Positions 7,146 through 8,780 of a DNA stretch of 8,780 bases are shown here, in pieces. This DNA is from Pseudomonadota bacterium (GTDB lineage Bacteria > Pseudomonadota > Gammaproteobacteria > Burkholderiales > SHXO01): contig JAEZCG010000143.1 of the NCBI GenBank assembly GCA_023430065.1, positions 1-8,780 on the forward strand. Reading direction: 5' to 3'. Positions within the stretch are counted from its first letter, which is position 1. Every line of letters begins with the position of its first letter. The notes under the pieces are model-generated. The model was given only the letters and a program-made list of their open reading frames with translations. It did not search any database and was not told the DNA's origin. The position numbers and the translations under genes were made by a program.

Positions 7146-7862
7146 GTGCTGATCGCGCTGCGCTCGCTGCTGTTCGCGATCCTGCAGGCCCTGCTCACCG
7201 TCGTCTGGTCCCTTCTGTCGATGCTGACCGTGCCGTTTCCGCCGCTGGCGCGCTACCGCTTCATCACCGCCTGGTCGCACATGGTCATCTGGCTCGCGCG
7301 CGTGGTGTGCGGGGTGCGCTACGAGGTGAGGGGGCTGGAGCATCTGCCCACACGTCCCAGCGTGGTGCTGGCCAAGCACCAGTCGGCCTGGGAGACGCTC
7401 GCCTTCCAGGTGTTCCTGCCTCCGCAGGTGTGGGTGCTCAAGCGCAGCCTGCTGCGCATCCCGTTCTTCGGCTGGGCGCTGGCGCTGATGAGTCCGATCG
7501 CGATCGATCGCGAGGCCGGAATGCGCGCGCTGAAACAGACGCTCGAGCAGGGACGCGCGCGCATGGCACAGGGCTTCTGGATCGTGGTGTTTCCGGAGGG
7601 CCACCGCCACGCGCCGGGCGAAGAAACCACGTATCACGTCGGCGGAGCGTGGCTGGCGGTTCAGACCGGCGCGCCGGTGGTGCCCATCGCGCTCAACTCC
7701 GGATACCTGTGGCCGCGCAGCGGTTTCCTCAAGCGGCCGGGCACGATCAGCGTGAGCGTCGGACCGGCCATCGACCCGGCGGGAATGAAGGCCGAAGAAT
7801 TGAACCGCCGCGTGCGCGCATGGATCGAGGAGGAAGTCCGGCGCATCGGTGCGCCGCACTGA
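7146..7862 (+). CDS. plsC: PlsC-like 1-acyl-sn-glycerol-3-phosphate acyltransferase
   Basis: A 238-residue membrane-associated acyltransferase expected to convert lysophosphatidic acid to phosphatidic acid. The N-terminus is hydrophobic (about 2-30, and again 39-55), consistent with an inner-membrane anchor. The LPLAT motifs are present in order: motif I KHQSAWE (77-83), motif II LKRSLLRIPFFGW (98-110), the VVFPEGHR block (147-154) and VPIAL (179-183). Two are non-canonical. The catalytic HX4D is HX4E here (H78, E83), and FPEGTR is FPEGHR. From memory, KHQS-WE is common in the betaproteobacterial enzyme found beside gmhB, so the first change is probably a subfamily trait. The start is GTG 7146, 4 nt after the gmhB stop; no in-frame ATG gives a complete hydrophobic anchor. 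A related acyltransferase with another lysophospholipid acceptor is possible. Confidence 0.9.
   Translation: MLIALRSLLFAILQALLTVVWSLLSMLTVPFPPLARYRFITAWSHMVIWLARVVCGVRYEVRGLEHLPTRPSVVLAKHQSAWETLAFQVFLPPQVWVLKRSLLRIPFFGWALALMSPIAIDREAGMRALKQTLEQGRARMAQGFWIVVFPEGHRHAPGEETTYHVGGAWLAVQTGAPVVPIALNSGYLWPRSGFLKRPGTISVSVGPAIDPAGMKAEELNRRVRAWIEEEVRRIGAPH
7828..7836 (+). promoter_or_regulatory. Shine-Dalgarno-like AGGAGGAAG near the ygjP-like start
   Basis: AGGAGGAAG lies in the last codons of plsC, where it encodes part of an EEE run. Its AGGAAG end is 12 nt before GTG 7849, slightly far for an ideal site, and 33 nt before GTG 7870, too far. It is the only purine-rich match in the area and is the main reason for preferring 7849 as the start of the next gene. 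It may be a coincidence of glutamate codons. Confidence 0.35.
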
Positions 7863-8619
7863 GCTCGCCGTGCAGTTCGATCTCTTCCAACGCCCCGAAC
7901 GCCTGACCGAGCGTCGGATCGCGCTGCTCGGCGAGCACGAGGTGCCCTATCTGCTCAAGCGCAGTGTCAAGCGACGGCGCATGCTGCTCACGGTCGACGA
8001 GAACGGGCTCACCGTGAGTGTGCCGTGGCGGACGGGCGAACAGCGCATCGCCAACCTGCTGCGCCAGTCGGCGCCCTGGGTCCTGAGCAAGCTCGAGCTG
8101 TACGCGACGCGCCGGCCGCGCGAGCGGCGCTGGGCGCACGGCGAGACCATCGAGTACCTGGGGTGCAGCGTGCCGCTGCACCTGAACGCGCACAACGGCC
8201 GCACGGTGGCACAACTGCAGGATGACGGCAGCCTGCGGCTGTGGCTCACGGCACCCGAGGATTCGAGCGCGGTGCGCGCAGCGGTGATCGGCTGGTACCG
8301 GCGTCATGCGTTGCCGCACCTGAGCGGCGCCGCCCTGCGCTTCGCGGCACTGCTGGGAGAGCGCCCGCCCACCGTGCTCCTCAGCAGCGCACAGGGGCGA
8401 TGGGGCAGCTGCAACGCACGCCGCGAGGTGCGGCTCAACTGGCGCCTGATGCAGGCGCCTCCGCGCCTCATCGACTACGTCGTCGCGCACGAGGTCGCCC
8501 ACCTGCGCGTGATGAACCACTCCACCCGCTTCTGGTCCACCGTCGAGCGCCTGCTTCCCGACTACCGCGAGGCACGCGCAGAACTCGACCGGCGCGCCGC
8601 GCACTACATGGCCCTGTAA
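7849..8619 (+). CDS. YgjP/DUF45-family M48-like (SprT-type) metallopeptidase
   Basis: A 256-residue predicted zinc metalloprotein of the YgjP-like (DUF45, WLM/SprT-related) family. The zincin motif HEVAH is at 214-218, inside VVAHEVAHLRVMNHSTRFW (211-229), with a third probable ligand at H224. The family signature RWGSC (184-188) precedes it, followed by the typical RLNWRLMQAPPRLIDYVVAHE block. The N-terminal half (~30-130) resembles the beta-rich part of the family, with LLKRSVKRRRMLLTVDENGL (35-54). No signal peptide or membrane segment is seen, so it is probably cytoplasmic. The substrate is unknown. The start is uncertain: GTG 7849 overlaps plsC by 14 nt and has a distant Shine-Dalgarno sequence, while GTG 7870 starts 7 nt after the plsC stop and gives MQFDLFQRPERL. 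The operon position suggests co-expression with plsC, but no functional link is shown. Confidence 0.88.
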   Translation: MRRTELAVQFDLFQRPERLTERRIALLGEHEVPYLLKRSVKRRRMLLTVDENGLTVSVPWRTGEQRIANLLRQSAPWVLSKLELYATRRPRERRWAHGETIEYLGCSVPLHLNAHNGRTVAQLQDDGSLRLWLTAPEDSSAVRAAVIGWYRRHALPHLSGAALRFAALLGERPPTVLLSSAQGRWGSCNARREVRLNWRLMQAPPRLIDYVVAHEVAHLRVMNHSTRFWSTVERLLPDYREARAELDRRAAHYMAL

Positions 8620-8640
8620 GCCGGGGGCCGGAGACCCCTG

Positions 8641-8649
8641 TGCTACACT
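8641..8649 (+). promoter_or_regulatory. Extended -10 promoter upstream of the lptM-like gene
   Basis: TGCTACACT combines a TGn extension with TACACT, which matches TATAAT at four of six positions. It begins 22 nt after the ygjP-like stop and ends 23 nt before the ATG at 8673. No -35 hexamer is visible at 17 nt upstream (CCGGGG at 8621-8626), as is common for extended -10 promoters. Transcription would begin near 8656, leaving a short leader of about 17 nt. That leader is pyrimidine-rich (CCTTCGCCTCTCTC) and has no Shine-Dalgarno sequence. Confidence 0.5.
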
Positions 8650-8672
8650 CGACCGAAACCTTCGCCTCTCTC

Positions 8673-8780
8673 ATGCGCGCCTACCTTCCGCTCGTCCTGC
8701 TGGCCTGTCTGCTGCAGGGCTGCGGCCAGAAGGGCAGCCTCTACATTCCCACCGCAGAGCAGTTGCAGGAGGAAGAGGAG
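8673..8780 (+). CDS. lptM: LptM-like small lipoprotein (LPS translocon-associated), 3' end outside window
   Basis: An open frame of 36 codons from ATG 8673 to the window edge. It encodes a classic lipoprotein signal peptide: MRAYLP, a hydrophobic core LVLLACLL, then the lipobox LLQGC with the lipidated cysteine at residue 17. The mature start CGQKGSLYIPT closely resembles the short LptM (formerly YifL) consensus CGxKGPLYxP, with the proline replaced by serine. Gly follows the cysteine, so there is no Asp+2 inner-membrane retention signal and an outer-membrane location is expected. In E. coli LptM associates with the LptD-LptE LPS translocon and helps its assembly. In many betaproteobacteria I recall a lysA gene directly downstream; that cannot be seen here. 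Lnt, encoded earlier in the window, would complete acylation of this protein. The total length is unknown because the gene is cut, but the family is usually only 50-80 residues. Confidence 0.88.
   Translation, partial: MRAYLPLVLLACLLQGCGQKGSLYIPTAEQLQEEEE

Noticed and set aside
5195..7198. 667-codon open frame on the minus strand across glyS and gmhB
   Set aside because: It lies antisense to two fully conserved genes. Its translation is rich in His, Arg, Gln, Val and Ala with no recognisable domain. Long antisense frames are expected in high-GC coding DNA.
7499..7512. Perfect 14-nt palindrome CGCGATCGATCGCG within plsC
   Set aside because: It encodes part of the conserved PIAIDRE segment, and the repeated CGATCG arises from Ile/Asp/Arg codons. 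It is a single copy with no partner site, so no operator or recombination function is supported.
8623..8638. GGGG...CCCC inverted repeat after the ygjP-like stop as an intrinsic terminator
   Set aside because: The stem is only about four pairs around a purine-rich loop and no T-run follows; the region fits better as spacer before the extended -10 promoter.

Overview
This window looks like a housekeeping segment of a high-GC betaproteobacterial chromosome. The basis is strong protein similarity to betaproteobacterial forms, a two-subunit glycyl-tRNA synthetase, lipopolysaccharide (LPS) heptose and lipoprotein genes of a Gram-negative envelope, and the gene order phoH-ybeY-corC-lnt-glyQ-glyS-gmhB-plsC-(ygjP-like). 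I recall that order from Burkholderiales and relatives. The species cannot be named from the sequence. All ten genes are on the + strand, with very little non-coding DNA and uniform GC-rich composition. I saw no insertion sequence, prophage, CRISPR array, tRNA or rRNA.

Layout: (1) positions 1-3407 hold the 3' part of phoH, then ybeY, corC (ybeX) and lnt. This is the same order as the E. coli ybeZ-ybeY-ybeX-lnt operon. Junctions are a 20-nt overlap, a 6-nt gap and a 4-nt GTGA overlap. (2) Positions 3408-3532 are the only sizeable internal gap (125 nt), with a probable -10 element (TAGAAT) for the next unit. (3) Positions 3533-8619 hold glyQ, glyS, gmhB, plsC and a YgjP/DUF45-type metallopeptidase, separated by 3, 15 and 4 nt and then a small overlap, so probably one transcript. 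(4) After 8619 there is a short gap with an extended -10 promoter (TGCTACACT), followed by the start of a small lipoprotein gene (lptM-like) that runs off the window.

How the genes fit together: PhoH-like (YbeZ), YbeY and YbeX belong to rRNA maturation and ribosome quality control, and GlyQ/GlyS charge tRNA-Gly, so translation is one theme. The other is envelope construction. Lnt finishes lipoprotein acylation, GmhB makes the heptose precursor of the LPS core, the PlsC-like enzyme makes phosphatidic acid or a related phospholipid intermediate, and LptM is a lipoprotein of the LPS export translocon. The YgjP-like metallopeptidase is the one gene without a firm role.

I found no undescribed multi-gene system. 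The points most worth a second look are the non-canonical motifs of the PlsC-like acyltransferase (HX4E and FPEGHR), a Glu-to-Asp change at a catalytic-site position in Lnt, the phoH/ybeY overlap, and the two promoter regions. The many long overlapping reading frames on both strands are by-products of high GC content.
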